Below are positions 1 through 8,730 of a stretch of DNA of 64,000 nt, piece by piece (the first letter of the stretch is position 1; every line of letters begins with the position of its first letter). The stretch spans positions 806,001-870,000 of the forward strand of contig NZ_KK073874.1 in assembly GCF_000585375.1 (NCBI RefSeq). Reading direction: 5' to 3'. Under the pieces are notes generated by a model. That model did no database searches and had not been told where the DNA came from. It saw only the letters and a program-made list of their open reading frames with translations. This DNA comes from Cryptosporangium arvum DSM 44712 (lineage in GTDB: Bacteria > Actinomycetota > Actinomycetes > Mycobacteriales > Cryptosporangiaceae). The position numbers and the translations under genes were made by a program.

Positions 1-2
1 AG

Positions 3-1226
3 GTCGTCGCGCGCGCGTACGCGCCGTACCCGGGAGCGGTCGGCTGGCCCGCGGGGCACGCCGACCCGGCGGGCTGGCTCGCGGGCGTCACGGCCGCGCT
101 GGAGTCGGTCCTCGCGGAGTTGCCGTCCGATCGCCCCTGCGCGGCGATCAGCCTCGGCGGTCAGAGCCCCACCACGGTGCCGGCGAACGGCGGCCTGGCC
201 GTGACGTACCGCCACCCGGCCGGAGCCACCGGTACGCCGGCCGAGCAGCACGCGGCCCAGCTCTCGGTGCTGAGCGACGAGTCCGGGGGAGGCATCGAGC
301 CGCTGCAGGTCTACGACTGGCTCAGCGCGCGGCTCGGCGCCGAGCGCGTCCAGTCGCGCTGGCCCGGCGACCCGGAGCTGCCCGGTTACGGGCCGGTCGT
401 CACCACCGGCGTCGCGATCGGACGCACCGACGGCAGCCACGGGCTACCGGCCGGGATCCCGCTCGTGGCCGGTGCGCAGGACGCGTACCTGGCGTTCTGG
501 GCCGGAGCGCTGGACCGCCCCGGGCGCGGCATGGACCCCGGTGGCCGGACCGGCGGCATGGCGGTCGTGGTTCCCGAGGACGTGCGGCTGCCCGGCATGT
601 ACGCGCTCACCAGCGCGCTCTCCGGCCTCGATATCCTCGGCGGCCCGGTGAGCGGCCACGGGCTGATGCTGGAGTGGCTCCGGACGATCACCGGGTGCGG
701 TATCCCGGAGCTGATCGACCTGGCCGCGACCGTGCCGGCCGGCGCGGACGGCGTCCTCGTGCTGCCGTACCTGGAGGGGGCGCGGGCGCCGCGCTGGAAC
801 CGGCAGCTGCGGGCCGAGATCGTCGGTCTCGGCTCGGACGCCGGTCGGCCGCAGCTGGCCCGCGCGGTGCTCGAAGCGACCGCCTACGGGCTGGCGCACG
901 TCGCCGAAGGGCTGGCGGCCGGTGGGTTCACGCTGACGACGCTCGTCACGGCGGGCAACCCGGCGCGCAGCCCGCTCTGGAACCTGATCAAGGCTTCGGT
1001 GCTCGAGGTGCCGGTGGAGGTACCGGAGGAGACCGACCTGGCCGCGTACGGTTCGGCGCTGTCGGCCGGCGCCGGGGTGGGCTGGTGGCCGGGTCCCGGC
1101 CAGTGCGCGACCCACGCGTGGCCGCGCCCGACGGTGACCGTCGTCGACCCCGAGCCTCAGCAGGCCTACCACGAGGGCTACCAGCGCTTCCTGGAGTTGG
1201 GTTCCGCCTCCGAGTCGCGCAAGTAG
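3..1226 (+). CDS. FGGY-family carbohydrate kinase, 5' end missing
   Basis: The reading frame is open from the left edge of the window, so the N-terminus lies outside it; about 407 residues are visible. The C-terminal part has the FGGY kinase layout: a DGSHGLPAGIPLVAGAQDA stretch in the middle of the protein, a VLPYLEGARAPRW block, and a helix EATAYGLAHVAEGL followed by VTAGNPARSPLW, the usual ADP-binding region of xylulokinase-like enzymes. These kinases phosphorylate a sugar or polyol with ATP in the cytoplasm. The substrate cannot be told. The following gene is on the other strand, so nothing downstream belongs to this operon. Confidence 0.85.
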   Translation, partial: VVARAYAPYPGAVGWPAGHADPAGWLAGVTAALESVLAELPSDRPCAAISLGGQSPTTVPANGGLAVTYRHPAGATGTPAEQHAAQLSVLSDESGGGIEPLQVYDWLSARLGAERVQSRWPGDPELPGYGPVVTTGVAIGRTDGSHGLPAGIPLVAGAQDAYLAFWAGALDRPGRGMDPGGRTGGMAVVVPEDVRLPGMYALTSALSGLDILGGPVSGHGLMLEWLRTITGCGIPELIDLAATVPAGADGVLVLPYLEGARAPRWNRQLRAEIVGLGSDAGRPQLARAVLEATAYGLAHVAEGLAAGGFTLTTLVTAGNPARSPLWNLIKASVLEVPVEVPEETDLAAYGSALSAGAGVGWWPGPGQCATHAWPRPTVTVVDPEPQQAYHEGYQRFLELGSASESRK

Positions 1227-1241
1227 CCCTCGCGGCTGCGG

Positions 1242-2270
1242 TCAGCGGCGGCGGAGGCCGGCGTCGGTCAAGGCACGGGGTCGGTCGCCGGCGCCGGCCT
1301 GGTGCAGGTTGACGCCGGGCTCGACGACCGCGTCGATCCGGTCCAGGATGTCGTCGGACAGGACGACGTCGGCCGCCCCCAGCTGCGACTCGAGCTGGTC
1401 CATCGTGCGCGGCCCGATGATCGCCGCCGACACCGCCCGGTGCGCCAGCACGAACCCGAGGGCCAGCTCGACGAGCGTCACGCCCGCTTCCTTGGCGATG
1501 TCCTCCAGCGGCTGGATCCGCGACAACTTCGCGTCGCGCACCTCGGCGGCCTTGAAGTCGAAGTGGTCGCCGTTGGTGTACGCCCGCGAGCCCTCCGGGG
1601 CCTCCGCGCCCGGCCGGTACTTGCCGGTGAGCCACCCGCCGTTGAGCGGGCTGAACACCAGCACGCCGAGCCCGTGACGTTCGGCCGTCGGCAGCGCGTC
1701 GTACTCGGCGTGCCGGTCGAAGATCGAGTACGCCAGCTGCTCGGTGCGGAAGCGCTCGAAGCCTCGCCGCTCGGCGGCCCACTGCGCCTCGACCAGGTCA
1801 CCGCCGGGGAAGTTCGACGTGCCGATCGCCCGCACCTTGCCCTGCCGGACGAGGTCGCTGAGCGCGCTCAGCGTCTCCTCGATGTCGGTGTCGGGGTCGG
1901 GCCGGTGGAACTGGTACAGGTCGATGTAGTCCGTACCGAGGCGGCGCAGCGAGTCCTCCACCGCGCGCACGATCCAGCGCCGGCTCCCTCCGGAGCGGTT
2001 CACCGGGCCCGGTCCGACCGGCTCGCAGAACTTGGTGGCCAGCACGATGTCGTCCCGGCGGCCCTTGATCGCCTTGCCGACGATCTCCTCGGTCTCGCCG
2101 AACGCGTAGACGTCGGCCGCGTCCAGGAAGTTGATGCCGGCGTCGAGCGCCGCGTGGACGATCCGGATGCACTCGTCGTGGTCCTTGTTGCCCCAGGCGC
2201 CGAACATCATCGTGCCCAGGGCGAGCGGGGTCACGCGGATGCCGGTCCGGCCGAGTAGTTGCGTACGCAA
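1242..2270 (-). CDS. Aldo/keto reductase
   Basis: The protein has 342 residues and is a cytosolic NADPH-dependent oxidoreductase of the AKR (TIM-barrel) superfamily. The tetrad is visible as D50 and Y55 in the FLDAADVYAFGETE block, K80 in LATKF and H122 in YQFHRPD. The C-terminal GTSNF and AIIGPRTMDQLESQL blocks are typical of AKR11/12-like proteins that bind the cofactor there. I chose the TTG at 2270 because AGAGAGG stands about 8 bases before it and the MRTQLLGRTGI start matches the family; the frame stays open further upstream but without family similarity. It is monocistronic and diverges from the VOC gene at 2529. Confidence 0.85.
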   Translation of the reverse strand: MRTQLLGRTGIRVTPLALGTMMFGAWGNKDHDECIRIVHAALDAGINFLDAADVYAFGETEEIVGKAIKGRRDDIVLATKFCEPVGPGPVNRSGGSRRWIVRAVEDSLRRLGTDYIDLYQFHRPDPDTDIEETLSALSDLVRQGKVRAIGTSNFPGGDLVEAQWAAERRGFERFRTEQLAYSIFDRHAEYDALPTAERHGLGVLVFSPLNGGWLTGKYRPGAEAPEGSRAYTNGDHFDFKAAEVRDAKLSRIQPLEDIAKEAGVTLVELALGFVLAHRAVSAAIIGPRTMDQLESQLGAADVVLSDDILDRIDAVVEPGVNLHQAGAGDRPRALTDAGLRRR

Positions 2271-2410
2271 GGAACATCCTCTCTGGGAGCGCCCCCGCGT
2301 ACCGGAGCCGGCACACGAGAGGCCGGCCCCATTAGGCGCTGGGAACCACGCGCAAACCGATACGCCGCAACCTTCGCACAGAGCGCGACGAAGTCTCATG
2401 TTTCGCGGGG

Positions 2411-2452
2411 GCAGAGTGTCCGGGACTTCTTTGTCCCCCCGGCACATTCTGT
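2411..2452. promoter_or_regulatory. Imperfect inverted repeat in a divergent promoter region
   Basis: Between the divergent aldo/keto reductase and VOC genes (2271-2528) lies GGGAC (2422-2426), TTCTTT, GTCCC (2433-2437). The symmetry extends outwards: CAGAGTGTCCGG on the left pairs, with a few mismatches and a bulge, with CCGGCACATTCTG on the right. This could be an operator or a hairpin; no regulator gene is adjacent. The rest of the 258-base gap shows no gene. Confidence 0.4.
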
Positions 2453-2528
2453 GACGGCGAACGCCTCAGTACGGTAGTCACCAACGCCAGAGCGCTGTGC
2501 CAGGGCTGAACCGAAGAGGAGTACCCCC

Positions 2529-2981
2529 GTGGCGGACACGAAGCTGACGCAGGCACGGTGGACGCATGTCGCGCTGCCGTCCGGCGACCTCGACAAGTCC
2601 ATCGAGTTCTACACCTCGCTGACGCCCCTGGTCGTGCTGGAGCGCTTCTCCGACGACGCGGGTCAGAGCGCCTGGCTGTCCAACGACAAGCAGGTCGACA
2701 GCCCGTTCGTCCTGGTCCTGGTCGACTTCAACAAGGACCACGGCGGTCAGCACGGGCAGCTCACGCCGTTCGCGCACATCGGCATCGAGGTGCCCAACCG
2801 CGAGGACGTCGACGCGATCGCCGACAAGGCCCGCGAGATGGGCAACCTGCACTGGGAGCCCGCGGACATCGGCGGCGTCGTCGGCTACGTCTGCGCGTTG
2901 AAGGACCCGGACGGCAACGTCATCGAGATCTCGCACAACCAGCGGGTCTTCTCGACGATCCGGGAGAAGTGGGGCAACTGA
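2529..2981 (+). CDS. VOC (glyoxalase/dioxygenase fold) protein
   Basis: A 150-residue vicinal-oxygen-chelate protein with two beta-alpha-beta-beta-beta halves: THVALPSGDLDKSIEFYTSL at the N-terminus and FAHIGIEVPNREDVDAIADKA in the second half, ending with the usual LKDPDGNVIEISH signature. H14, H85 and E132 are plausible metal ligands. The GTG start is preceded by GAAGAGGAG. It heads a three-gene operon with an NTF2-like protein and a TauD-type dioxygenase. The reaction cannot be assigned: VOC proteins include isomerases, lyases and resistance proteins. Confidence 0.8.
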   Translation: MADTKLTQARWTHVALPSGDLDKSIEFYTSLTPLVVLERFSDDAGQSAWLSNDKQVDSPFVLVLVDFNKDHGGQHGQLTPFAHIGIEVPNREDVDAIADKAREMGNLHWEPADIGGVVGYVCALKDPDGNVIEISHNQRVFSTIREKWGN

Positions 2982-3355
2982 GCCAGACCCGGGCGGTCGT
3001 CGAGCGGTACCTGGCCGCGCTCAACGCCGGCGACGCCGACGAGGTCGCGGCGTGTGTGACCGAGGACTTCCACAACGAGCACACGTCCGCGACCGCCCGT
3101 AGCCTGACCGGCCGCACCGCCTACCGGGAGCGCCTCGGCGGCTTCCTGGCCGAGTTCGAGAACCTGCACTACGACGTCGAAGAACTTCTCGTCGACGACG
3201 ACCGCGCCGCGGTCGGGTACGTGATGACGTTCCGCATCGGCGGCAAACCGGTGCGAGTTCGCGGAATGTTCTGGTTCCGCGTCGAAGAGGGCTTGATCGC
3301 GCATCGGCGCGACTACTGGGACGGCACCACCGTCAAGCAGCAGCTAGAGCAGTGA
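2969..3355 (+). CDS. NTF2/SnoaL-like protein
   Basis: About 128 residues with the SnoaL-like cone fold pattern: a first helix VVERYLAALNAGDADEVAAC, then TEDFHNEH and a beta-rich C-terminal half ending in IAHRRDYWDGTTV, which is a common closing motif of this superfamily. Members are small cyclases, isomerases or binding proteins. The start is uncertain: the in-frame GTG at 2969 overlaps the VOC gene by 13 bases, while a CTG at 2978 is better spaced from GGGAG. Either way translation is likely coupled to the upstream gene. Confidence 0.7.
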   Translation: MGQLSQTRAVVERYLAALNAGDADEVAACVTEDFHNEHTSATARSLTGRTAYRERLGGFLAEFENLHYDVEELLVDDDRAAVGYVMTFRIGGKPVRVRGMFWFRVEEGLIAHRRDYWDGTTVKQQLEQ

Positions 3356-3416
3356 CGCCCGAGTCGCCGGCGACGTCCGGCTGGGCCGCAGTTCCATTCC
3401 TTAGGGAGACACCACG

Positions 3417-4502
3417 ATGACCGTCACCACGGACCTGTCCCCGGTCACCGGACCGGCGGCCTGGCGGGGCGACCAGCTCCAGGACAACAAGACCTGGATC
3501 TACCACCTGAGCGACGCCGAGATCGCCGAGCTCGAGGCCGTCGGCCGCAAGTTCGTCGAGGACGACCCGGACCTGCGCGTCGTCACCAAGGCGGACTACC
3601 CGCTTCCGGTCTGCGAAGAAGCCATCAAGACCTGGGCCAGCGACATGGACCGCGGCCGCGGCTTCGTGCTCATCCGCGGGCTGAAGACCGAGCTCTACTC
3701 CGACGCGCTGTCCGGCGCGATCTTCTACCTCACCGGCCTGCACCTCGGCGTGCCGATGAAGCAGAACGAGATGGCCGACCTGATCGACCACGTCATCGCG
3801 ACCTCGACGAAGACGATGGACGACCCGTCCGCGCTGTCCTCGCGGGTCGCCGACAAGCTCGTGTTCCACTCCGACAGCTCGGACGCGGTGGCGCTGTTCT
3901 GCCTGCGCCCGGCCAAGGAGGGTGGCGCGTCCAGCCTGGTCTCCGGCGCGCAGATCTACAACGAGATCCTGTCCCGGCGCCCCGACCTGGCCCCGCTGCT
4001 GCACGAGCCGTTCTACTTCGACTGGTACAAGCAGGACCACGACGCGCCGGAGAAGACGTACACGTCGCCGATCGTCAGCATCAAGGACGGCGTGTTCAGC
4101 ATGTACGCCGGCTCGACGTACATCTTCACCGCGCAGGACTACCCCGAGGTGCCGCGCCTGACCGAGCAGCAGATCGAGGTCATCCGGCTGTTCGACGAGA
4201 TCACCTACGAGCCGGGCATGGCGCTGGACATGGACTTCCAGCCCGGCGACATCCAGTGGGTCTCGAACTACGCCGCGCTGCACTCGCGGACCGCGTTCAC
4301 CGACTGGCCGCAGTACGGCCGCAAGCGTCACCTGCTGCGCCTGTGGCTCAAGCGCGACAGCGACCGGCCGCTCGTCGACAAGTTCGGCAAGCACGTCGTG
4401 AAGGCGCGCGAGGAGGACCGCGAGGACACCTCCGGCGTCGAGGACGTCGGCCAGTTCTCGGTCAAGACCGCTGTCGTTCCCCGCATGGACTGGGGTCTCT
4501 GA
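3417..4502 (+). CDS. TauD/clavaminate-synthase-like Fe(II)/2-oxoglutarate dioxygenase
   Basis: A 361-residue cytosolic oxygenase of the TauD/TfdA group. The iron facial triad is seen as H151 and D153 in VFHSDSSD and H289 in AALHSRTAFTD, followed by an arginine-rich HLLRLWLKR strand that should hold the 2-oxoglutarate carboxylate. Such enzymes hydroxylate or cleave small organic acids. Its 60-base spacing from the NTF2-like gene and the strong terminator after it suggest it closes a VOC-NTF2-dioxygenase operon. The substrate is unknown; a start with TTAGGGAGAC upstream supports the ATG chosen. Confidence 0.85.
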   Translation: MTVTTDLSPVTGPAAWRGDQLQDNKTWIYHLSDAEIAELEAVGRKFVEDDPDLRVVTKADYPLPVCEEAIKTWASDMDRGRGFVLIRGLKTELYSDALSGAIFYLTGLHLGVPMKQNEMADLIDHVIATSTKTMDDPSALSSRVADKLVFHSDSSDAVALFCLRPAKEGGASSLVSGAQIYNEILSRRPDLAPLLHEPFYFDWYKQDHDAPEKTYTSPIVSIKDGVFSMYAGSTYIFTAQDYPEVPRLTEQQIEVIRLFDEITYEPGMALDMDFQPGDIQWVSNYAALHSRTAFTDWPQYGRKRHLLRLWLKRDSDRPLVDKFGKHVVKAREEDREDTSGVEDVGQFSVKTAVVPRMDWGL

Positions 4503-4513
4503 CCCCTCCGATT

Positions 4514-4557
4514 CACCCCCCGACCAGGTACACCCCCTGGTCGGGGGTGTTTGTTTT
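4514..4557 (+). terminator. Rho-independent terminator
   Basis: A GC-rich stem (CACCCCC..GACCAGG, 4514-4528, with CCTGGTCGGGGGTG, 4536-4549, one unpaired C) is followed by TTTGTTTT. It ends the operon of the TauD-type gene. The convergent modC gene stops at the edge of its T tract. Confidence 0.85.
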
Positions 4558-5597
4558 CAGGCCGGGTACGCGGTGATCGACGACGCCTTGGCGGTGAGCC
4601 AGACGGTGTGACCGGCGGCGAGGTCGAGGTCGGCCACCGCGTCCGGGGTCAGGTCGACGAGCGTCGGCGGTTCGCCGTCGACCGCCACCCGCACCCGGTC
4701 ACCCCACGCCTCGACGCCGACGATCCGGCCGCGCCAGGTGTTCCTCGGGCTACCGGCGGTGGGCTCCGAGCGGTACAGCGCGATCTCCGAGGGGCGCACG
4801 GCCACGTGCACGGGCCCGGTCAGGGTGCGGTCGGCGATCGTGAACGCCCCACCGGCGTCGAGCGTCGCGTGTCCGTCCGCGGCGGTCCCGCGGTACAGGT
4901 TGAGCCCGACGAGACGCGCGACGTAGTCGGTGGCCGGCCGCCTGGTCACCTCGGTGGCCGAGCCCTCCTGCACGATCCGGCCGCCTTCGAGCACGACGAG
5001 CCGGTCGGCCAGGATCATCGCCTCGATCGGGTCGTGGGTGATCACCAGCGAGGGCCCGCGGTAGGACGTCAGGTGGGTGCGCAGGTCGGTGCGCAGCCGC
5101 AGCCGGGTGCCCGCGTCGAGCGCGGAGAGCGGCTCGTCGAGCAGCAGCAGGTCCGGATCGACGGCGAGGGCGCGGGCCAGCGCCACCCGCTGGGCCTGCC
5201 CGCCGGAGAGCCCGCCCGGACGCTTCCCCGCGTGCCCGGCCAGGCCGAACCGGTCGAGCCACTCGTGCGCGGCCGCCCGGGCCTCCGCTTTCCGCACGCC
5301 GCGCACCCGCAGCCCGTAGGCGACGTTCTCCAGCGCGGACAGGTGCGGGAACAACAGGTAGTCCTGGAAGACGACACCGACCTTGCGGTCCTCGACCGGC
5401 ACGTCGTCCAGCCGCCGCCCGGCGAGCTCGATCCGCCCGCCGGTCAGCGGCGTCAGCCCGGCGAGCGCGCGGAGCAGCGTCGTCTTCCCGGCGCCGTTGG
5501 GGCCGATCACGCCGAGGACCTGTCCCGGCTCGGCGGTGAACGCCACGTCGAGCGCGAACGTGCCGCGGTCGACCAGGAGGTGCGCGTCGAGGCTCAT
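4557..5597 (-). CDS. modC: Molybdate ABC transporter ATP-binding protein
   Basis: A 346-residue ABC ATPase that drives molybdate import from the cytoplasmic face. Walker A is GPNGAGKTT (residues 32-40), the signature LSGGQ lies at about 130, Walker B is LLLLDEPLSALD, and the switch histidine is in VITHD. The C-terminal 100 residues form a TOBE domain that senses oxyanion, as in ModC. The ATG at 5597 overlaps the modB stop (ATGA), showing translational coupling. It is the last gene of the modABC operon. The pairing with ModA/ModB makes molybdate (or tungstate) rather than sulfate the expected substrate. Confidence 0.9.
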   Translation of the reverse strand: MSLDAHLLVDRGTFALDVAFTAEPGQVLGVIGPNGAGKTTLLRALAGLTPLTGGRIELAGRRLDDVPVEDRKVGVVFQDYLLFPHLSALENVAYGLRVRGVRKAEARAAAHEWLDRFGLAGHAGKRPGGLSGGQAQRVALARALAVDPDLLLLDEPLSALDAGTRLRLRTDLRTHLTSYRGPSLVITHDPIEAMILADRLVVLEGGRIVQEGSATEVTRRPATDYVARLVGLNLYRGTAADGHATLDAGGAFTIADRTLTGPVHVAVRPSEIALYRSEPTAGSPRNTWRGRIVGVEAWGDRVRVAVDGEPPTLVDLTPDAVADLDLAAGHTVWLTAKASSITAYPA

Positions 5598-6382
5598 GCC
5601 GAGCGCACCACCCGGTCGCGCAGGGCCACCAGGATCAGGATCGAGACGACGAGCAGCACGAGCGAGAGCGCGATCGCCGCGTCCGGGTCGCTCTCCAGCG
5701 CCAGGTAGACCGCGAGCGGCATCGTCTGGGTGGTGCCCGGGTAGTTGCCGGCGAAGGTGATCGTCGCGCCGAACTCGCCCAGCGCGCGGGCCCAGCAGAG
5801 CACCGCGCCGGCCAGCACCGACGGCGCGACGAGCGGCAGCGTGATGCGGCGGAACGTGGTCAGGCGGCCGGCGCCGAGGCTCGCGCTGGCCTCCTCGAAG
5901 CGGCGGTCGGCGGCCCGCAGCGCGCCTTCGACGGTGAGGATCAGGAACGGCATCGCGACGAACGTCTCGGCGAGCACCACGGCCGTCGTGGTGAACGGGA
6001 TCGTGTAGTCGAACCACTGGTCGAGGTAGCGCCCGACGATCCCGCGTCGGCCGAACGCGAGCAGCAACGCCACGCCCCCGACGACCGGCGGCAGCACCAG
6101 CGGCACGGTCACGAGCGCACGCAGCAGCGCCTTGCCGGGGAACTCGGCGCGGGCGAGCACCCAGGCCAGCGGCACGCCGAACACCAGCGAGAGCGCGGTG
6201 GCGAGCAGCGCGCTGATCACCGAGAGCCTGAGCGCCTCGGCCACCAGAGGATCGCTCAGGAGGTGCGGCAGCGTCGCCCACGGCGCCCGCACCAGCAGCC
6301 CGAGCAGCGGCAGCGCCAGGAACACCACCGCGATCAGCGCCGGTACCGCGAGCGGCGCCGGCGCTCCCGTGCGTCGACTCAC
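5594..6382 (-). CDS. modB: Molybdate ABC transporter permease
   Basis: A 262-residue integral membrane permease with about five to six hydrophobic segments and the EAA loop EEASASLGAGRLTTFRRITLP around residue 165, which contacts the ATPase. The length and the GNYPGTTQTMPLAVY block are typical of ModB/CysT-type permeases. The GTG start at 6382 overlaps the modA stop (GTGA) and its own stop overlaps modC. Confidence 0.9.
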   Translation of the reverse strand: MSRRTGAPAPLAVPALIAVVFLALPLLGLLVRAPWATLPHLLSDPLVAEALRLSVISALLATALSLVFGVPLAWVLARAEFPGKALLRALVTVPLVLPPVVGGVALLLAFGRRGIVGRYLDQWFDYTIPFTTTAVVLAETFVAMPFLILTVEGALRAADRRFEEASASLGAGRLTTFRRITLPLVAPSVLAGAVLCWARALGEFGATITFAGNYPGTTQTMPLAVYLALESDPDAAIALSLVLLVVSILILVALRDRVVRSA

Positions 6383-7179
6383 GGAGCGGTGAAGCCCGCC
6401 GCCTCGAGGACCTTCGTCCCGTCGGCGGACAGGACGTAGTCGACGAACGCCTTCGCGCCGTCGGCGTTCGGGGCGTCCTTCAGCGTCGCGATCGGGTACG
6501 CGGTGGAGGCGTTCTGGTCGGCCGGGATCTCGATGCCCTTGACCTTGTCACCGGCGGCCCGGACGTCGGTCTTGTAGACGATGCCGGCGTCGACCTCGCC
6601 GAGCGACACGGTGGTCAGCACCGACTTCACGTCGGCGCCGAGCGTCTTCGGCGTGACCGTGACCTCGGCCTGGTCGAGGACCTTCTTGGCGGTGGCGCCG
6701 CAGGGCACCTGCTCCTGGCAGAGCGCGACCTTCAGACCGGGCTTGGCCAGGTCGGCCAGCGCGGTGACCTCACCGGGGTTGTCCGGCGGCACCGCGATCT
6801 CCATCGTGTTCCGCGCGAAATCCTTCGGGTCGACCGCGTCGCCGTCCTTGCTCACGCCGTCCATGGTCTTCGTGCTCGCGGACGCGAACACGTCGGCGGG
6901 CGCGCCCTGGCCGATGCTCTCGGCCAGCGCCGAGCTCGCCCCGAAGTTGAACTTCACGGTGACGCTCGGGTTGGCCTGTTCGAACTGCTTGCCGAGCGTC
7001 GTGAACGACTCGGTCAGCGAGGCGGCCGCGAACACCGTCACGGTGCCTTTCAGCCCGTCGGCGCTGGCCGACGCCGAGCTCGAGCTGCCTGCGGTGTCGC
7101 TGCTGCTGTCGCCGCAGCCGGCGAGCAACAGCGACGCGGCCGCAGCCGCGACCGCGACGAGGAGGGCAGGACGACGCAC
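6379..7179 (-). CDS. modA: Molybdate-binding lipoprotein
   Basis: A 266-residue extracytoplasmic solute-binding protein. The chosen GTG start (7179) has GGAGG five bases upstream and gives a short basic start followed by a hydrophobic stretch and the lipobox LLLAGC, so it should be lipid-anchored at the outer face of the membrane. The mature part has the ModA signature TVFAAASLTESF, a serine-rich ligand loop, and FVDYVLSADGTKVLEAAGF at the C-terminus. An in-frame GTG at 7203 would add eight residues but has no good ribosome site. First structural gene of modABC. Confidence 0.9.
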   Translation of the reverse strand: MRRPALLVAVAAAAASLLLAGCGDSSSDTAGSSSSASASADGLKGTVTVFAAASLTESFTTLGKQFEQANPSVTVKFNFGASSALAESIGQGAPADVFASASTKTMDGVSKDGDAVDPKDFARNTMEIAVPPDNPGEVTALADLAKPGLKVALCQEQVPCGATAKKVLDQAEVTVTPKTLGADVKSVLTTVSLGEVDAGIVYKTDVRAAGDKVKGIEIPADQNASTAYPIATLKDAPNADGAKAFVDYVLSADGTKVLEAAGFTAP

Positions 7180-7227
7180 GGTGGCCTCCGGGGAAGGTGT
7201 CACCGGCTCCGCCGGCGAAATGGGCGG

Positions 7228-7641
7228 TCAGTCGGGGTGGCGGGGGACTTCGACGACGACGTTCGTGGACTTGACCGCGGCCACCGCGAGGACGCCGGGC
7301 TCGAGACCGAGCTCGTCGGCGGACTCGCGGCTCATCAGGGAGACCACCCGGTGCGGGCCGGCCTGGATCTCGACCTGGGCCATCACGCCGTCCCGGACCA
7401 CCCGGGTGACGATTCCGGCGAAGCGGTTGCGCGCCGACTCGGCGACGATGGGGGAGTCGAACCCGGCGGGACGGTCGGCCGCGATGTCGGCCGCGAACGC
7501 GGCGAGCTCGCGCCCGTCGATCGCGATCCGCGAGCCGGGCTCGCGCACGGTGGGCAGCTTCCCGGCCTCGGCCCACCGGCGCACGGTGTCGTCGCTCACG
7601 CCGAGGAGCGCGGCGGCTTCACTGATCCGGAAAGTGGGCAC
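7228..7641 (-). CDS. HTH-TOBE molybdenum-responsive protein
   Basis: A 137-residue protein with an excisionase/MerR-like helix-turn-helix at the N-terminus (ISEAAALLGVSDDTVRRWAEAGKLP) and a single TOBE (Mop) domain from about residue 70 (NRFAGIVTRVVRDGVMAQVEIQ). This pairing is found next to mod operons in many actinobacteria and binds molybdate. It lies 48 bases upstream of modA on the same strand, so it is probably the first gene of the operon and a sensor or regulator of it. Start is GTG. Confidence 0.85.
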   Translation of the reverse strand: MPTFRISEAAALLGVSDDTVRRWAEAGKLPTVREPGSRIAIDGRELAAFAADIAADRPAGFDSPIVAESARNRFAGIVTRVVRDGVMAQVEIQAGPHRVVSLMSRESADELGLEPGVLAVAAVKSTNVVVEVPRHPD

Positions 7642-7693
7642 CGCGTCACGCTAGCACCGCATCTGCGGATCAGACAGCGGAGAACAGCCGCAT

Positions 7694-8713
7694 CTACTTG
7701 CCCGCGCGGAGCGGAGCGCCGACCCGGTGCATGTGGCGCAGTGCCTGTGCGTACGAGTCGATCAGCCCGGTCTCGCCGTACGGCACCCCGATCTCGGCGC
7801 AGTAGGCCCGGACGATCGGCTGGGCCTTGGGCAGGTTCGCGGTGGGCATGCTCGGGAAGAGGTGGTGCTCGATCTGGTAGTTGAGGCCGCCCAGCGCGAC
7901 GTCGAGGATCGGCCCGCCGCGGACGTTGCGTGAGGTGAGGACCTGCCGGCGCAGGAAGTCGCGCCGGTGCTCCTCGGCGGGTTCCGGCATCCCCTTGTGG
8001 TTCGGAGCGAACGTGCAGCCGAGGTAGACGCCGAGCACGGCGTGGTGCACCGCGGCGAAGGCCAGCGCACGGCCGGGGGAGAGCACGAGCAGCAGCGCGG
8101 CGACGTAGCCGACGAAGTGCGCCAGGAGCAGCGCGGCCTCCAGCACCCGGTGGCGCATCGTCGGCCTCCGCAGCGCGAGGATGCTCGCCACGTGCAGGTT
8201 GACGCCTTCGAACGTCAGCAGCGGGAAGAACAGGAACGCCTGCCACCGGCCCACCACCCGGGCCGCGCCGCGGGCGTCACGGGCCTGCTCCTCCGACCAC
8301 ACGAGCAGGTCGGGGGCGACGTCCGGGTCGAGTTCGGAGTGGTTGGGGTTCGCGTGGTGGCGGGTGTGCTTCTCGCTCCACCAGCCGTAGCCCATGCCGA
8401 TTCCCAGGTTGCCGACGATCCGGCCGGCGATGCCGCTGGCCCGCGCGGTGCGGAACACCTGTCGGTGGGCGATGTCGTGCGCGAGCAGACCCAGTTGGGC
8501 GGAGAGGACCGCGACCCCCGCGGCCACCCACAGCTGCGCCCAGGAGTCGCCGAGCGAGAGGTAGGCCGCCGCGGCGGCCAGCCCCAGTGCGAGGAGCAGG
8601 CCGGTCCGCACCGCGTAGTACCCGGGACGTCGGTCGAGGAGTCCGGCTGCGGTGATCCGCCGGGCCAGCAGTCCGTAGTCGGTCCCGGTGGATGGCACGT
8701 CCGTCGTGGTCAT
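7694..8713 (-). CDS. Membrane fatty-acid desaturase
   Basis: A 339-residue integral membrane di-iron desaturase. The three histidine boxes are HDIAH (79-83), HTRHH (116-120) and QIEHH (280-284); the Q in the last box is the mark of front-end (delta-5/6-like) desaturases, which insert a double bond into acyl chains using electrons from a ferredoxin or cytochrome b5-like donor. Four hydrophobic segments surround the boxes. It is transcribed alone; a perfect palindrome sits directly before its start codon and may be its operator. Confidence 0.88.
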   Translation of the reverse strand: MTTTDVPSTGTDYGLLARRITAAGLLDRRPGYYAVRTGLLLALGLAAAAAYLSLGDSWAQLWVAAGVAVLSAQLGLLAHDIAHRQVFRTARASGIAGRIVGNLGIGMGYGWWSEKHTRHHANPNHSELDPDVAPDLLVWSEEQARDARGAARVVGRWQAFLFFPLLTFEGVNLHVASILALRRPTMRHRVLEAALLLAHFVGYVAALLLVLSPGRALAFAAVHHAVLGVYLGCTFAPNHKGMPEPAEEHRRDFLRRQVLTSRNVRGGPILDVALGGLNYQIEHHLFPSMPTANLPKAQPIVRAYCAEIGVPYGETGLIDSYAQALRHMHRVGAPLRAGK

Positions 8714-8730
8714 GGTTCGATCCTCGAACC
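8714..8730. promoter_or_regulatory. Palindrome at the desaturase start
   Basis: GGTTCGA-TCC-TCGAACC is a perfect 7-bp inverted repeat abutting the desaturase ATG (8713) on its upstream side. A second near-palindrome, GGGGTAGGCCTAACCCC, lies at 8767-8784 on the way to the kinase gene. Both fit operators in this 128-base divergent region; the regulator is not identified. Confidence 0.45.

Noticed and set aside
2422-2437. GGGAC-N6-GTCCC as a DosR box
   Set aside because: The half-sites are two bases further apart than in the DosR consensus and the central AG/CT bases are missing.
8714-8730. GGTTCGATCC looks like a tRNA T-arm
   Set aside because: No acceptor stem, anticodon arm or D-arm can be folded around it, and the palindrome abuts a protein start codon.
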